A stretch of 64,000 bases of DNA from Oscillatoria nigro-viridis PCC 7112. Lineage in GTDB: Bacteria > Cyanobacteriota > Cyanobacteriia > Cyanobacteriales > Microcoleaceae. The DNA lies in the NCBI RefSeq assembly GCF_000317475.1, contig NC_019729.1:1750501-1814500 (forward strand), given 5' to 3'. Under the pieces are notes generated by a model that searched no databases, was not told where the DNA came from, and saw nothing but the letters and a program-made list of their open reading frames with translations. The translations under genes and the position numbers were made by a program. Shown here piece after piece: positions 1 through 7,991 of this stretch. The number at the start of each line of letters is the position of its first letter. Within the stretch, counting starts at the first letter, position 1.

Positions 1-1830
1 TGGCTGCAATCCTAATTCCACAAATTTCTCGGGATATCCCAGCAACAAAATAGAGGGAGAAGTTGGGTTTTTAGACTCCTTAATGTAGTCGATCGCCTTT
101 GTGACAGCTCGGTAGTAAGTCACCGGCCCTTGGGTATAAAAAACCAGACTTGGTTTCCAGAAACCAACCATAATAAACTCTTCCCCTGGCAGTTTTTGTT
201 GCACCGCAACCTGCGCTAACTGTCTCAGAGGTAACTGGCGGTTGATATCAACCACTTTGTAGGCTGGAGTAAGACCAAAGATAATAAATGCTACTAACCC
301 GATGAGGTTAGCAACCACAATCCAGCGTTGTTGCCGCTTCCAGAGTAAAAGTGCGATCGCCACCGCTGTAGTTATCCAAATCGTACCGCCGACAATCAGC
401 AATCCCGACTGCTGAATTGCTTGGGGAAAATTGGGCATTGCCGGGTCGTCTCCCAGCCAGTTGTAGCAGTAGAAAGTTGCTCCGGCTATCATTAATAAAA
501 ATACGACATTGAAAATGTATGTAACTAACAGCCCTCGCGGTAAAGAATTAGGTTTTTTTTCTAACTTTATCTGCCTGTTTTGTGGTTCGTTGCCTGCAAT
601 AATATCGCTCCACAGCAGCGTTACCAAAATCGCAGCGGCGGGGATTAAAGGCAATACATAACTCGGCAATTTGGTCACGGCGATCGTAAAAAAGCCAAAG
701 ATGCAGGCGAACCAAAAGAGGGCAAATAAACTCAACTGAGCCGATCGCGGTTGACGGCGCCAGTAACTGCGCTGCCAAAAACGGGTGCGGGCGATCGCCA
801 CCGGCAAATAAATCGACCAAGGTGCAAAACCAACTAGCACTACAAAAAAGTAAAAATACCGAGGTGCCGAGTGCTTGTTGACTACTCCAGTAAAACGCTG
901 GAAATTGTGATAGCCGAAAAAACTGTCAATATAAGTTTGACCGTTGGCTAAAATAACCAAAATGTACCAAGGCAGGGCGATCGCCAGAATAATCAAGATT
1001 CCCGACACCGGGCGCATTTCGCGCCAAAGTTGCCGAAAATTTCCCAAATAAAGCCCGAAGCTGCCAACAATCAGCGCTGGCACGACAATTCCCACCGGCC
1101 CCTTAGCCAGAATTGCTAAGGCAATTAGTACGTAAAAAGTCAGATACCACTTATTGGGAAATCGGGAAGCGGAAACGGTAGAAAATTCGGCTTTTTCTCT
1201 CTGTTCTTCTAGAGTGTAACCGAGGAAAAAGGCGAGTAGTGCCGAACACATACAGCCGACTAATAGCATATCTGAAACGCCAGTCCGTCCCCAGGCAATA
1301 GTGTGGGGGTTTAAAGCTATTAGGGCAGCACCAATCCAAGGAGTAGAAAGAAAGATTGGGAGACGGCGAGTTTTGAGTTTTGAGTTGTTATTCTCTGTTT
1401 CTTCTTCCTCCTTCCTTCTTCCTTCTTCCTCCTTCCTTCTTCCTTCTTCCTTCGATAGGGTATAAAATCCGAGGCAAGTCAGACCGATCGCGCACAAGGC
1501 CGACGGAAGACGCACGGCCAATTCGTTAACGCCTAGAGTGCGGTAAGCCACCGCCATCAGCCAGTAAATCAACGGCGGCTTGTCAAACCTGGTTTCGCCG
1601 TTGAAATAAGGAGTGATCCAATCTCCTGTCACCGTCATTTGACGGGCGGCTTCGGCAAACAACGGTTCGGTTTCGTCAACTAAACCGATGTTGCCGAGAT
1701 TCCACAAGAAACCTACCCAGGCGATCGCGAACAGCCACAACAGTGACAGCAGCTTTGGTGCGATCCTCTTCGAGGGCTTCGCTAACGGGCGATTTCTAAA
1801 CTCTGACAAACTTTTAATAACTTCCTTCAC
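1..1830 (-). CDS. ArnT/PMT-like membrane glycosyltransferase (family 39), 3' end outside window
   Basis: The reverse strand is open from a GTG at 1830 to the window edge (610 codons, stop not included). The start is chosen because AGGAAG lies 5 nt upstream. The protein begins with a hydrophobic helix followed by the luminal motif DETEPLFAEAARQM and TGDWITPYFNGETRFDKPPL, the DE-containing first loop typical of polyprenyl-phosphate-sugar transferases of the ArnT/PMT superfamily. Many hydrophobic segments follow. Such enzymes move a sugar from a lipid carrier to an acceptor on the periplasmic face; the acceptor here is unknown. A short repeat-encoded insert (residues about 125-145) is rich in E, R, K and N. 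A TnpB element ends about 40 bp upstream, so the native promoter region may have been displaced. Confidence 0.85.
   Translation of the reverse strand, partial: MKEVIKSLSEFRNRPLAKPSKRIAPKLLSLLWLFAIAWVGFLWNLGNIGLVDETEPLFAEAARQMTVTGDWITPYFNGETRFDKPPLIYWLMAVAYRTLGVNELAVRLPSALCAIGLTCLGFYTLSKEEGRRKEEEGRRKEEEETENNNSKLKTRRLPIFLSTPWIGAALIALNPHTIAWGRTGVSDMLLVGCMCSALLAFFLGYTLEEQREKAEFSTVSASRFPNKWYLTFYVLIALAILAKGPVGIVVPALIVGSFGLYLGNFRQLWREMRPVSGILIILAIALPWYILVILANGQTYIDSFFGYHNFQRFTGVVNKHSAPRYFYFFVVLVGFAPWSIYLPVAIARTRFWQRSYWRRQPRSAQLSLFALFWFACIFGFFTIAVTKLPSYVLPLIPAAAILVTLLWSDIIAGNEPQNRQIKLEKKPNSLPRGLLVTYIFNVVFLLMIAGATFYCYNWLGDDPAMPNFPQAIQQSGLLIVGGTIWITTAVAIALLLWKRQQRWIVVANLIGLVAFIIFGLTPAYKVVDINRQLPLRQLAQVAVQQKLPGEEFIMVGFWKPSLVFYTQGPVTYYRAVTKAIDYIKESKNPTSPSILLLGYPEKFVELGLQP
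1401..1453 (-). repeat. In-frame purine-rich tandem repeat inside the glycosyltransferase
   Basis: On the coding strand a 21-nt unit (codons for E-E-G-R-R-K-E) is repeated twice with a partial third unit. It keeps the frame and adds a charged loop between transmembrane segments. It is a short-sequence repeat prone to length change. Confidence 0.7.
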
Positions 1831-1850
1831 CCAAACTTCCTGCGATTTTA

Positions 1851-1990
1851 GATTTAAAATTTTAGCTCGCTTGACGTACTTCCCGGCATGAATGCGCGGG
1901 GATTCTCAAAAGACTTTACGAGGCAGGCTTTCATCCGTGTCTCCTAACCTTTCTTCCTGTCTCGTCGATTCTTAACTAGACTGTTGCCAG
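1851..1990 (-). ncRNA. Candidate omega/re-RNA of the TnpB element with adjacent guide
   Basis: In IS605/IS1341-type elements the guide RNA scaffold is made from the 3' part of tnpB through the right end, and the guide is the flanking DNA. Here, reading the minus strand, the end of tnpB is followed by a hairpin (CCCCGCGCAT / ATGCCGGG, near 1880-1900) and then a TCAA at 1874-1871, a typical right-end boundary. The predicted guide would be the flank 1870-1851. The 5' limit of the RNA is a guess. Confidence 0.45.
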
Positions 1991-3185
1991 TCCCCGTCAG
2001 ACCATCTCCACAGGCATTTTCTTTAATGTCCAAGAAGCGTCCCTCCTCGGACAATCCGCGATTACGGATCACTTGAGCTGCTGCTACATCTCTATGGGTT
2101 GTGTATCCACACTCACGGCAATGATGAACTCGTTCTTCAAGTTCTTTTCTGCCGGTGTGAGTATCGCACTGTGGGCATACTTGCGAAGTGAAATCTTTAT
2201 TCACCTTGTCAAAATACACGCCACGTTTCCAGCATACCCATTGCAAGATCGATATAAATTGACCAAATCCAGCATCAAGCGTGTGCTTTGAAAACATCCC
2301 TTTCGCCCAAACCCTAAAATCGATATCTTCAACAAATATCATTCCAGCTTGGTCGCACAGATGATTAGCCAGTTTGAATTGCCAATCTTTTCTAGTGTTT
2401 GTAATGTGTTGATGTAACGCAGCTATTTTTTTATTTAGTTTGTGACGGTTGTTCGACCCTTTCTTTTTGTTTTTTAACCTGCGTTGCAGCAATTTAAGCT
2501 GGCGGTGCTTGGTTTGGAAAAACTTGGGTCTAGCAACTAATTTACCATCCGATGTTGCTAAGAATTGGTCTAGTCCCAAATCTATCCCTACTGGATGACC
2601 AGAAGGCACAGGTAATGGTACATTAACATCACATTCCAGCGCAAGCATCATGAAGTAACCTGTTGCTTTGCTGACTATTCGAGCCTGTTTCACAACAAAC
2701 CCATCAGGAATCTCCCGTGATTTGACATACTTTATCCATCCCAACTGAGGCAACTTGATTTGATTGCCTTTTAGTAATTGACCTTTTCCCAATTGAGGAT
2801 AAACAAACGACCGAAGTCTATATCTGTTCTTAAATCTAGGGAAACCCATCCCTTTACGCTTCATGTCAACAAATGCTGTTTCAAGCTTTCTCAAAACCTG
2901 TTGCAGAACTTGAGCATTTACAGTCGCAAGTTCGGGATACTGTTTTTTCGCCCGGGTCAAAGACTTGGCCTGCTCAAAGTAGTTGGGGTAGGGAGTATCT
3001 GACCGAATGATGTATTCTGATGTGATTGAACAAGCATTAACTGGACACTTTCGAGAATTGAGCCAATCTTTGCGTTCGCGCAAGGCAAAATTCCATACTT
3101 TTCGACACACATTTATCGTGTGTTCCATCTTCTGTACTTGCTCATGCGTGGGCGCTAGCTTGTACTCGTAAGTTATAGTTAACAC
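1944..3185 (-). CDS. tnpB: TnpB RNA-guided endonuclease (IS605 OrfB family)
   Basis: From the chosen start the protein has 413 residues, normal for TnpB. It shows the N-terminal helix-turn-helix-like start TITYEYKLAPTHEQ, RuvC-I GIDLGLD (Asp about 202), RuvC-II FVEDIDF (Glu about 286), a four-cysteine zinc finger CPQC...CREC (337/340/356/359) and RuvC-III HRDVAAA (Asp about 366). All catalytic residues are present, so it is probably active. An upstream in-frame GTG at 3197 overlaps the Shine-Dalgarno AGGAGGTGATC, so the GTG at 3185, 11 nt after AGGAGG, is preferred. Translation may be controlled by the hairpin that covers this ribosome-binding site. TnpB cuts DNA guided by the element-derived RNA and helps maintain the element. 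Confidence 0.92.
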   Translation of the reverse strand: MLTITYEYKLAPTHEQVQKMEHTINVCRKVWNFALRERKDWLNSRKCPVNACSITSEYIIRSDTPYPNYFEQAKSLTRAKKQYPELATVNAQVLQQVLRKLETAFVDMKRKGMGFPRFKNRYRLRSFVYPQLGKGQLLKGNQIKLPQLGWIKYVKSREIPDGFVVKQARIVSKATGYFMMLALECDVNVPLPVPSGHPVGIDLGLDQFLATSDGKLVARPKFFQTKHRQLKLLQRRLKNKKKGSNNRHKLNKKIAALHQHITNTRKDWQFKLANHLCDQAGMIFVEDIDFRVWAKGMFSKHTLDAGFGQFISILQWVCWKRGVYFDKVNKDFTSQVCPQCDTHTGRKELEERVHHCRECGYTTHRDVAAAQVIRNRGLSEEGRFLDIKENACGDGLTGTGNSLVKNRRDRKKG

Positions 3186-3194
3186 GCGATCGAT

Positions 3195-3232
3195 CACCTC
3201 CTACAAAATTCTACTGTTTTTTGTAGGAGGTG
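3195..3232 (-). promoter_or_regulatory. Perfect hairpin sequestering the tnpB ribosome-binding site
   Basis: A 14-bp perfect inverted repeat (3195-3208 and 3219-3232) with a 10-nt loop lies directly before tnpB. In the mRNA the 5' arm reads CACCTCCT, an anti-Shine-Dalgarno mimic, and the 3' arm contains AGGAGGTG. Folding would hide the ribosome-binding site, as known for IS200 tnpA leaders. Confidence 0.75.
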
Positions 3233-3268
3233 TCAAAAAAGAGCTAAAAATGTTTGTGGCTTTGACTT

Positions 3269-3318
3269 GCAGCTTAAAAGCTGCCACTAGCTTTCATCCC
3301 CGGTCTGAAAGACCGGGG
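3269..3318. repeat. Left-end hairpins of the TnpB element
   Basis: Two hairpins are visible: GCAGCTT-AA-AAGCTGC at 3269-3284 and CCCCGGTCT-GAA-AGACCGGGG at 3298-3318. Subterminal hairpins of this kind are the transposase recognition structures of IS200/IS605 elements. Confidence 0.6.
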
Positions 3319-3477
3319 TTCTCAGCATATTCTCTATAGAGACTCTACCGAAAGATTCGCATTCTCGAAACTCCCAATTCGAGCGAATCGGGTCAAACTC
3401 ACATCGCCGCACCATTCTCAACAAGACCGTATCAACCGGCTTTCTCTACCAAAATCTCGGCACCTGCAGCTAAGCGT

Positions 3478-4056
3478 TCACGGCTGCAAAATTAATTGCC
3501 ATTCTCCGGCTGTGCTGTTCCAAGCCGGCGAGGCTGTCTCCCCGGCGACGTAAGGCCCCCAGTAGTGGCGAGAACCATCCTGAGCAAAAACCACTAAAAT
3601 GTCTCCCCGTTTGACTTGTAACTTGCCCTCCGGCAGCGATAGCATCAGTCCCTTGTCGCCACCTTCTCCGGGCGCAAAATCCCAGTGCGCGGGTTTGCCG
3701 TAGGATTCCTTGGCTTGCCGTTTCGACAGCAGGGCCACTCGCACTGGGTGTTCGCTGCGGTTGCTGACGCGCAGACTGCCGGCGGCTTTAGTATTTGCAG
3801 GAATTGAGGAAAGCAATTCCTCCTCTGGATCTGGGGGGGTTGGTGTTGAGTCGGGTTTGGGCTCGCTGGCGGTGTCTGCTGAAGCTGTCGCGACTGAGGA
3901 AACGGGGGGTAGTGGGGGGAGTGCGGTGGCTTGTGAGGGCCAATCGCTCGACTGATTTGAACCGTTGGAGATAGTGATTTCAAAACGCCCTAGAAACATT
4001 CCTGTAATTAGGACGATCGACACTCCAATTACGATCTGGTAAATTTTAAGATTCAT
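3478..4056 (-). CDS. Membrane-anchored proline/serine-rich protein of unknown function
   Basis: The product has 192 residues. Residues about 5-25 form one hydrophobic segment (signal anchor), residues about 35-80 are rich in S, P, T and A (disordered linker), and residues about 85-190 look like a compact soluble domain with alternating beta-like segments. It therefore probably sits on the periplasmic side of the inner membrane. I do not recognise the family. The neighbour on one side is the transposon and on the other ycf20, which gives no functional hint. No convincing Shine-Dalgarno is seen. Confidence 0.7.
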   Translation of the reverse strand: MNLKIYQIVIGVSIVLITGMFLGRFEITISNGSNQSSDWPSQATALPPLPPVSSVATASADTASEPKPDSTPTPPDPEEELLSSIPANTKAAGSLRVSNRSEHPVRVALLSKRQAKESYGKPAHWDFAPGEGGDKGLMLSLPEGKLQVKRGDILVVFAQDGSRHYWGPYVAGETASPAWNSTAGEWQLILQP

Positions 4057-4418
4057 AGATTTTAGGCTTAAAGGATAGACTGCACCCGCAATGAGTCTTA
4101 ACTATTTTTAATGTAAAACCAGGGGCTGCTGTGCCACAAGAGACAGTTACACTTAAATTTCTTGAGCGTTCTCGGCTATAAGTTGCCGATCGCTTAATAC
4201 CATCTTAGATGTTAAATTTGAGATTTTAGATGGCGACATACTGACTCCGGTAAGGATTTGGAGTTGGTCGGGCCGGGCATTTGTTGACTCATCGGTATAG
4301 CTTTTAAAACCAGTTGAAAAAAAGAGTGCCACTCTATGCCCGTACTCCCAACCCCAATAGTCATCAGTAATTCCCCATCTCCAATCTCTAATCTCAAATC
4401 TCAAATGGTAGAACTTTT
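4057..4418. other. Intergenic, contains degenerate heptamer repeats
   Basis: No gene supported. Positions about 4370-4410 contain repeated AATCTC/AAATCTC units, the local variant of the TCTAAAA heptamer repeats seen elsewhere in the window, ending just before ycf20. Confidence 0.5.
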
Positions 4419-4751
4419 ATGCAGAATACCCGAATTAACCGATTGATTGATGTTCTGGGCGATCGCTTCCGAGGCTGGCTGAGCAATCCTTGGCGGCGGA
4501 TTTCGCTGCTGATAATTAGCCTGCTGTTCGGCACTTTTTTGGGAACAGCTATTTCGACGATCGCCGGACAATCTGCAGACTGGGATATTATCGCAGCCGG
4601 GCTGTTGGTGTTGTTGACCGAGTTCGCGAACAGGCTGGTTTACGGTAGCCTGCGGTCTGACGACCGTTCTTTCTGGGTGCAGATGCTCAATGCTCTGAAA
4701 ATTGGTCTGACTTACAATTTATTTGTGGAGGCTTTTAAACTGGGATCTTAA
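4419..4751 (+). CDS. ycf20: Ycf20-like (DUF565) membrane protein
   Basis: The 110-residue product fits the short Ycf20/DUF565 family of cyanobacteria and plastids. After a basic amphipathic N-terminus there are two hydrophobic segments (about 27-50 and 57-75), the second in a context like LLTEFANRLVYG, followed by a C-terminal stretch ending NALKIGLTYNLFVEAFKLGS-like. Plant relatives are linked to photoprotection (non-photochemical quenching); a role in the thylakoid membrane is inference here. It is transcribed towards the glycerate kinase gene but 312 bp separate them, so a joint operon is uncertain. Confidence 0.75.
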   Translation: MQNTRINRLIDVLGDRFRGWLSNPWRRISLLIISLLFGTFLGTAISTIAGQSADWDIIAAGLLVLLTEFANRLVYGSLRSDDRSFWVQMLNALKIGLTYNLFVEAFKLGS

Positions 4752-5063
4752 AAAATGCTCAAATATTTGTTGGTTGTAAATAGTATTTATATAAACCTAC
4801 GCTTAAAAAAATTTGAATCTGTAGTGCCGAGTTTAATGTCAGTCGATTTGAGATTTTAGACTTCGGGCTGGGCCCTCAGTCGAAGGAGTTTAGATTTGAG
4901 ATGTATTCCACAGATGAATTTGGGATTTTGAACTGGGGTCGAAATTTGGGATCTCTCCACGACAGGCGTTGGGGTTTGTATCCGTTTTGGGTGGGGTCAA
5001 ATATTTGTCAATTGCAGATAATATTTGTACAAAACCCGCCCCCGCATAGAGAGTTTTTAGGAT
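4752..5063. other. Intergenic before glycerate kinase
   Basis: Only AT-rich sequence and two degenerate copies of the GATTT(G/T)AGATTT repeat (about 4847-4900) are seen. A 63-codon open frame here has no features of a gene. Confidence 0.5.
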
Positions 5064-6200
5064 ATGGATCGATCGACTGTAACCCCTGTTGAAATTTTAC
5101 ATCGGTGGCAAGCCGGCGATCGCCCGACCGCTTCCGACTTCCATCACCTGGCTTTGTGGGAACTTGCGGATGATTTGCGAGCGCGCGCTTTTGGGATTAC
5201 TCCTGACAGTGTAGCCGATGTTGTCCGCTGCAAAACCGATTTATTCTTTTCTCTTCTTGACGAACTGCATACTTTCCCGCTAAAGTCAACTGTTTTCCTC
5301 GAAACTTTGTGGAATCTTTGGCTGCCGCTGGCCTTGCAATTATCGGCTGCCAAACAAAGTTTAAACCGTCCTTTAATTCAAGGAATTTTAGGAGGGCAAG
5401 GAACGGGAAAAACTACTTTATGCCAAGTTTTGAGGCTGATTCTGGGAAAATTGGGATATTCTACTGTCAGTCTTTCTTTAGACGATCTTTACAAGACTTA
5501 TGCCGATCGCCAACAACTCCAAAAAGCCGACCCGCGTTTAATTTGGCGCGGCCCCCCCGGCACTCACGATATTGACTTGGGAATCGCAGTTTTAGACAAG
5601 TTGCGCGGTGATCGAACTCGCAATTTAGCAGCAGTTGACAATCCCAAATCTGATGCGCTACAACCGGATATAATTAAAAATATAGAAATTCCCAGGTTTG
5701 ACAAATCTGCCTGGGGAGGTGCAGGAGATAGAAGTCAACCAGAAATTATTTCCGGTGCGGATATTGTACTTTTTGAAGGTTGGTTTGTCGGCGTCAATCC
5801 TGTGGTTGATGCCAAATTGAACGAGTTTTTGGCTGCTGCACCGTTTCCGATTTCCACAGAAAGCGACTGTCAGTTTGCGCGGGATATGAATGCGAAGCTG
5901 CACGACTATCTGCCGCTGTGGAACCGATTAGATCGGTTGATGGTTTTGTATCCCCAAGATTATCGCATTTCTCAAGTCTGGCGCAATCAGGCGGAACGGG
6001 AAATGATGGCGGCGGGGAAGTCGGGAATGTCAGAGGCCGAAATTAATCGGTTTGTCGAATATTTCTGGAAAGCGCTGCATCCCGAGTTATTTATTAAGTC
6101 GATGGTGGAGGGCGATCGCGTGGATTTGGTAATTGAAGTTTTGAGCGATCGCACTGTCGGAAAAATTTGTCTGGCGATCGACTTAAATTTAAGCGATTAG
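5064..6200 (+). CDS. glyK: D-glycerate 3-kinase (plant/cyanobacterial GLYK type)
   Basis: The 378-residue protein belongs to the P-loop kinase group related to phosphoribulokinase/uridine kinase. The Walker A is GGQGTGKTTLC (about residues 110-120), followed by SLSLDDLYKTYADR and WRGPPGTHDIDLG, signature segments of plant-type glycerate kinase, and a Walker-B-like VLFEGWFVGVNP. It phosphorylates D-glycerate to 3-phosphoglycerate, the last step of photorespiration, in the cytoplasm. The ATG at 5064 follows TTTAGGAT and gives the expected length. A strong short hairpin lies 25 bp after the stop. Confidence 0.9.
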   Translation: MDRSTVTPVEILHRWQAGDRPTASDFHHLALWELADDLRARAFGITPDSVADVVRCKTDLFFSLLDELHTFPLKSTVFLETLWNLWLPLALQLSAAKQSLNRPLIQGILGGQGTGKTTLCQVLRLILGKLGYSTVSLSLDDLYKTYADRQQLQKADPRLIWRGPPGTHDIDLGIAVLDKLRGDRTRNLAAVDNPKSDALQPDIIKNIEIPRFDKSAWGGAGDRSQPEIISGADIVLFEGWFVGVNPVVDAKLNEFLAAAPFPISTESDCQFARDMNAKLHDYLPLWNRLDRLMVLYPQDYRISQVWRNQAEREMMAAGKSGMSEAEINRFVEYFWKALHPELFIKSMVEGDRVDLVIEVLSDRTVGKICLAIDLNLSD

Positions 6201-6224
6201 AGAGACTTAAATTTAACGCTTTAA

Positions 6225-6245
6225 GGACACAACCTTGTTGTGTCC
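6225..6245 (+). terminator. Short perfect hairpin after glycerate kinase
   Basis: GGACACAAC-CTT-GTTGTGTCC, a 9-bp perfect stem with 3-nt loop. No clear T-run follows, so it may be a terminator or an RNA 3' end protector. Confidence 0.45.
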
Positions 6246-6390
6246 GTACTGTATTGCAGCTTATCGTGCACTCACTTGAAAATTCAGGACGTATGCAAAA
6301 AGTGGCTTGACGCGCGAATTATAGGGGTAAGGCGCGCCACAAGCACTCTACAATACAGAGGTTGTCCGTCGAGGATGGAGAATTTCTAAA

Positions 6391-6756
6391 TTAACTTCCC
6401 GGAGTACCAAGATCGATCGCTTTCTGCATCACATCGTCGGTAACTTCGCCCGGTGTACCTGCAGGCGTAATGTCCTGAGCCATCGAACGAAAATCATCGG
6501 GATTGCCGCTTGTATCTGCCGGCTTTGCGATATCTTTAGAAGCGGGAATAGGAAATTTAGGTGCAGTTGCAGCGGCGGCAGCTTGAGCGCCGGCACCCGT
6601 GCGATCGATGTCACTAACGCTGAATTCTTTTGAAGCTTCGTAGTCTGCTGATACATCAACGGTCGGCAACTTTTGTTCTCCAGCTTCCGCGCTTTCAGTG
6701 ATTTGCTGAGCGTCAAAGCTTTCAGTGTTATTTGGTTCTGTATTGATTTGAGACAT
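6391..6756 (-). CDS. Small acidic, probably disordered protein of unknown function
   Basis: The 121-residue product is rich in E, D, S, T, A and P, with an alanine run (about residues 68-75), and has no hydrophobic segment. I do not recognise it. The ATG at 6756 is chosen because AAGGAG lies 7 nt upstream; an upstream in-frame ATG at 6786 has no such site. It is divergent from the helical carotenoid protein gene, separated by a repeat-bearing spacer. The clean ribosome-binding site and codon use support it as real. Confidence 0.65.
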   Translation of the reverse strand: MSQINTEPNNTESFDAQQITESAEAGEQKLPTVDVSADYEASKEFSVSDIDRTGAGAQAAAAATAPKFPIPASKDIAKPADTSGNPDDFRSMAQDITPAGTPGEVTDDVMQKAIDLGTPGS

Positions 6757-7083
6757 AGCCGACTCCTTGCTAGTTTTATTTAACAATTAACTGTATTTAT
6801 TGTGATTCCATTTCGTTACTTTTTCATCTACCCGTAGATGTATCGCTGGCTTCTATCTCAAGGCTGATTTATTCTAATGTGGCTGGTCAACATTACACGA
6901 GTTTACGAAACTAATGCAACTATATGCAAGCTCCAAACCCATAAATACTAAGCCATTCCCCATTGTTTAATCTAAAATCTAAAATCTAAAATCTAAAATC
7001 GTATTACCTCTCGGGGATGGTGACGGGCAATTACAAATGTTGATATTTATATATTCTGGAAGCATTTTTAAGGAATTTTGTTT
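6757..7083. other. Divergent spacer with heptamer repeat array
   Basis: Spacer between the acidic protein gene and hcp. It holds four tandem TCTAAAA heptamers at 6970-7000. Promoters for both genes must lie here but none can be identified with confidence. Confidence 0.5.
6970..7000 (+). repeat. Short tandem heptamer array (TCTAAAA)x4
   Basis: Four tandem copies of TCTAAAA. The same heptamer recurs at 28646-28679, 30319-30352 and 54307-54339 and belongs to the STRR class known in filamentous cyanobacteria. Confidence 0.85.
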
Positions 7084-7611
7084 ATGAACTCACCCGCCGC
7101 GACCAATCCTCACTCTCTCTCCAACGACACTCAAAACATAGTTCAGGCAATCAACGGGTTGGGTACAGATGAAAAGCTGGCGCTGCTCTACTTTGTTTAT
7201 GAAAAAATGGGAGATTCAATTACACCAGCAGCTCCCGCCGCCGCCGAACCGCAATTAGCTCCCGTGCTGCTCGATGATTTTTACAAGCTTTCTCACGACG
7301 AACAACTGAATATAATGCGAGGTATTGTCAACCGCGACGACACGCCGTATTCTCACGCTTACGGAGCTTTAACTGCTAACAATCAGTTGCTGGTTTGGTA
7401 TGCTTGGGCTATTGGTATGGGGGAAAGAATTGTCGATATCCCTGAAGGATATGAGGCAACAGAGGCTGTCAATGGTCTGTTGGATAAAATTGAAGGTCTT
7501 GATTTTGAACAGCAAATTTCGGTGCTGCGCGACGTAGCTAATAATATGGGCTACACCGATGTTAAACCAATTGCTACTCAGGCTCAAGTAGGGAAAACTT
7601 CTAGTCTGTAG
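7084..7611 (+). CDS. hcp: Helical carotenoid protein (OCP N-terminal domain homologue)
   Basis: The 176-residue protein consists only of the all-helical carotenoid-binding domain of orange carotenoid protein. Diagnostic segments are the start LSNDTQNIVQAINGLGTDEKLALLYFVYEKMG, here noted by its core GTDEKLALLYFVYEKMG, then LSHDEQLNIMRGIVNRDDTP, LLVWYAWAIGMGE and FEQQISVLRDVANNMGY. The OCP C-terminal NTF2-like domain is absent, so it cannot be a light-switching OCP by itself. Family members bind carotenoid and act as singlet-oxygen quenchers or, in one subclade, phycobilisome quenchers; which subclade this is cannot be told by eye. The ATG at 7084 follows AAGGAATTTTG; a TTG two codons earlier is less likely. 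No separate C-terminal homologue is encoded in this window. Confidence 0.9.
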   Translation: MNSPAATNPHSLSNDTQNIVQAINGLGTDEKLALLYFVYEKMGDSITPAAPAAAEPQLAPVLLDDFYKLSHDEQLNIMRGIVNRDDTPYSHAYGALTANNQLLVWYAWAIGMGERIVDIPEGYEATEAVNGLLDKIEGLDFEQQISVLRDVANNMGYTDVKPIATQAQVGKTSSL

Positions 7612-7703
7612 ATAAGAGTCTGCTTTTGCAACCTATCCTGCACAAACTCTCCTCCTAGCAGAGAGGGACTCAAGAATAAAGGAATTACCCAAAACCTCTA
7701 TAT

Positions 7704-7729
7704 GTAGGGTGCGCCTCGGCGCACCCTAC
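7704..7729 (+). terminator. GTAGGGTGCGC hairpin downstream of hcp
   Basis: An 11-bp perfect stem (GTAGGGTGCGC / GCGCACCCTAC) with CTCG loop. Nearly the same hairpin occurs at 11003-11027, so it is a dispersed repeat that may serve as a terminator. Confidence 0.5.
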
Positions 7730-7842
7730 CGCTATAATTAGTAGGTAAAACCTTTTTTTGCTCTTAGTCCTATTTATTTTTTCGTGTCTTAGAGAGGGAC
7801 GAAAGTTTTTGTATGAGCAGTGAGAACAGGCCATTATGATAA

Positions 7843-7970
7843 GGAATGAGAATTAAATAAAATCCACTTTTCCTGTTTGTTGTGGGATGGGCCTATGAGC
7901 CCGTCGCCGATAGACGGGCTATAAGAGCCCATCCCACAAGAAAAAAGGGAAATTATTTAATTGACGATCC
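7843..7970. mobile_element. MITE family 1, copy A (TAA target duplication)
   Basis: 128 bp. The left end GGAATGAGAATTAAATAA faces a right end whose reverse complement is GGATCGTCAATTAAATAA, and TAA flanks both sides (7840-7842, 7971-7973). The centre holds a GC-rich imperfect palindrome starting TTGTGGGATGGGC. Copies B (13110) and C (47054) share ends and flanks. The TAA duplication suggests mobilisation by an IS5-group transposase (inference). Confidence 0.75.
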
Positions 7971-7991
7971 TAAATATAAAAAGGTTTTCAG

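Larger units (their letters stand above)
1871..3335 (-). mobile_element. IS200/IS605-superfamily (IS1341-like) element carrying tnpB only
   Basis: The right end (TCAA, 1871-1874) is preceded by a subterminal hairpin. The left end region (3269-3318) holds two hairpins, the outer with a perfect CCCCGGTCT/AGACCGGGG stem. Both ends share TGAGAA(C/T)CCC next to the hairpin. No tnpA transposase is present, so movement would need a helper in trans. The exact left boundary cannot be fixed from this copy alone. Confidence 0.65.

Noticed and set aside
4153-4404. 83-codon minus-strand open frame before ycf20
   Set aside because: Built largely from AATCTC repeats, no domain, no ribosome-binding site, and it lies in a spacer.
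4901-5092. 63-codon plus-strand open frame
   Set aside because: Overlaps the glycerate kinase start, low-complexity surroundings, no features of a protein family.
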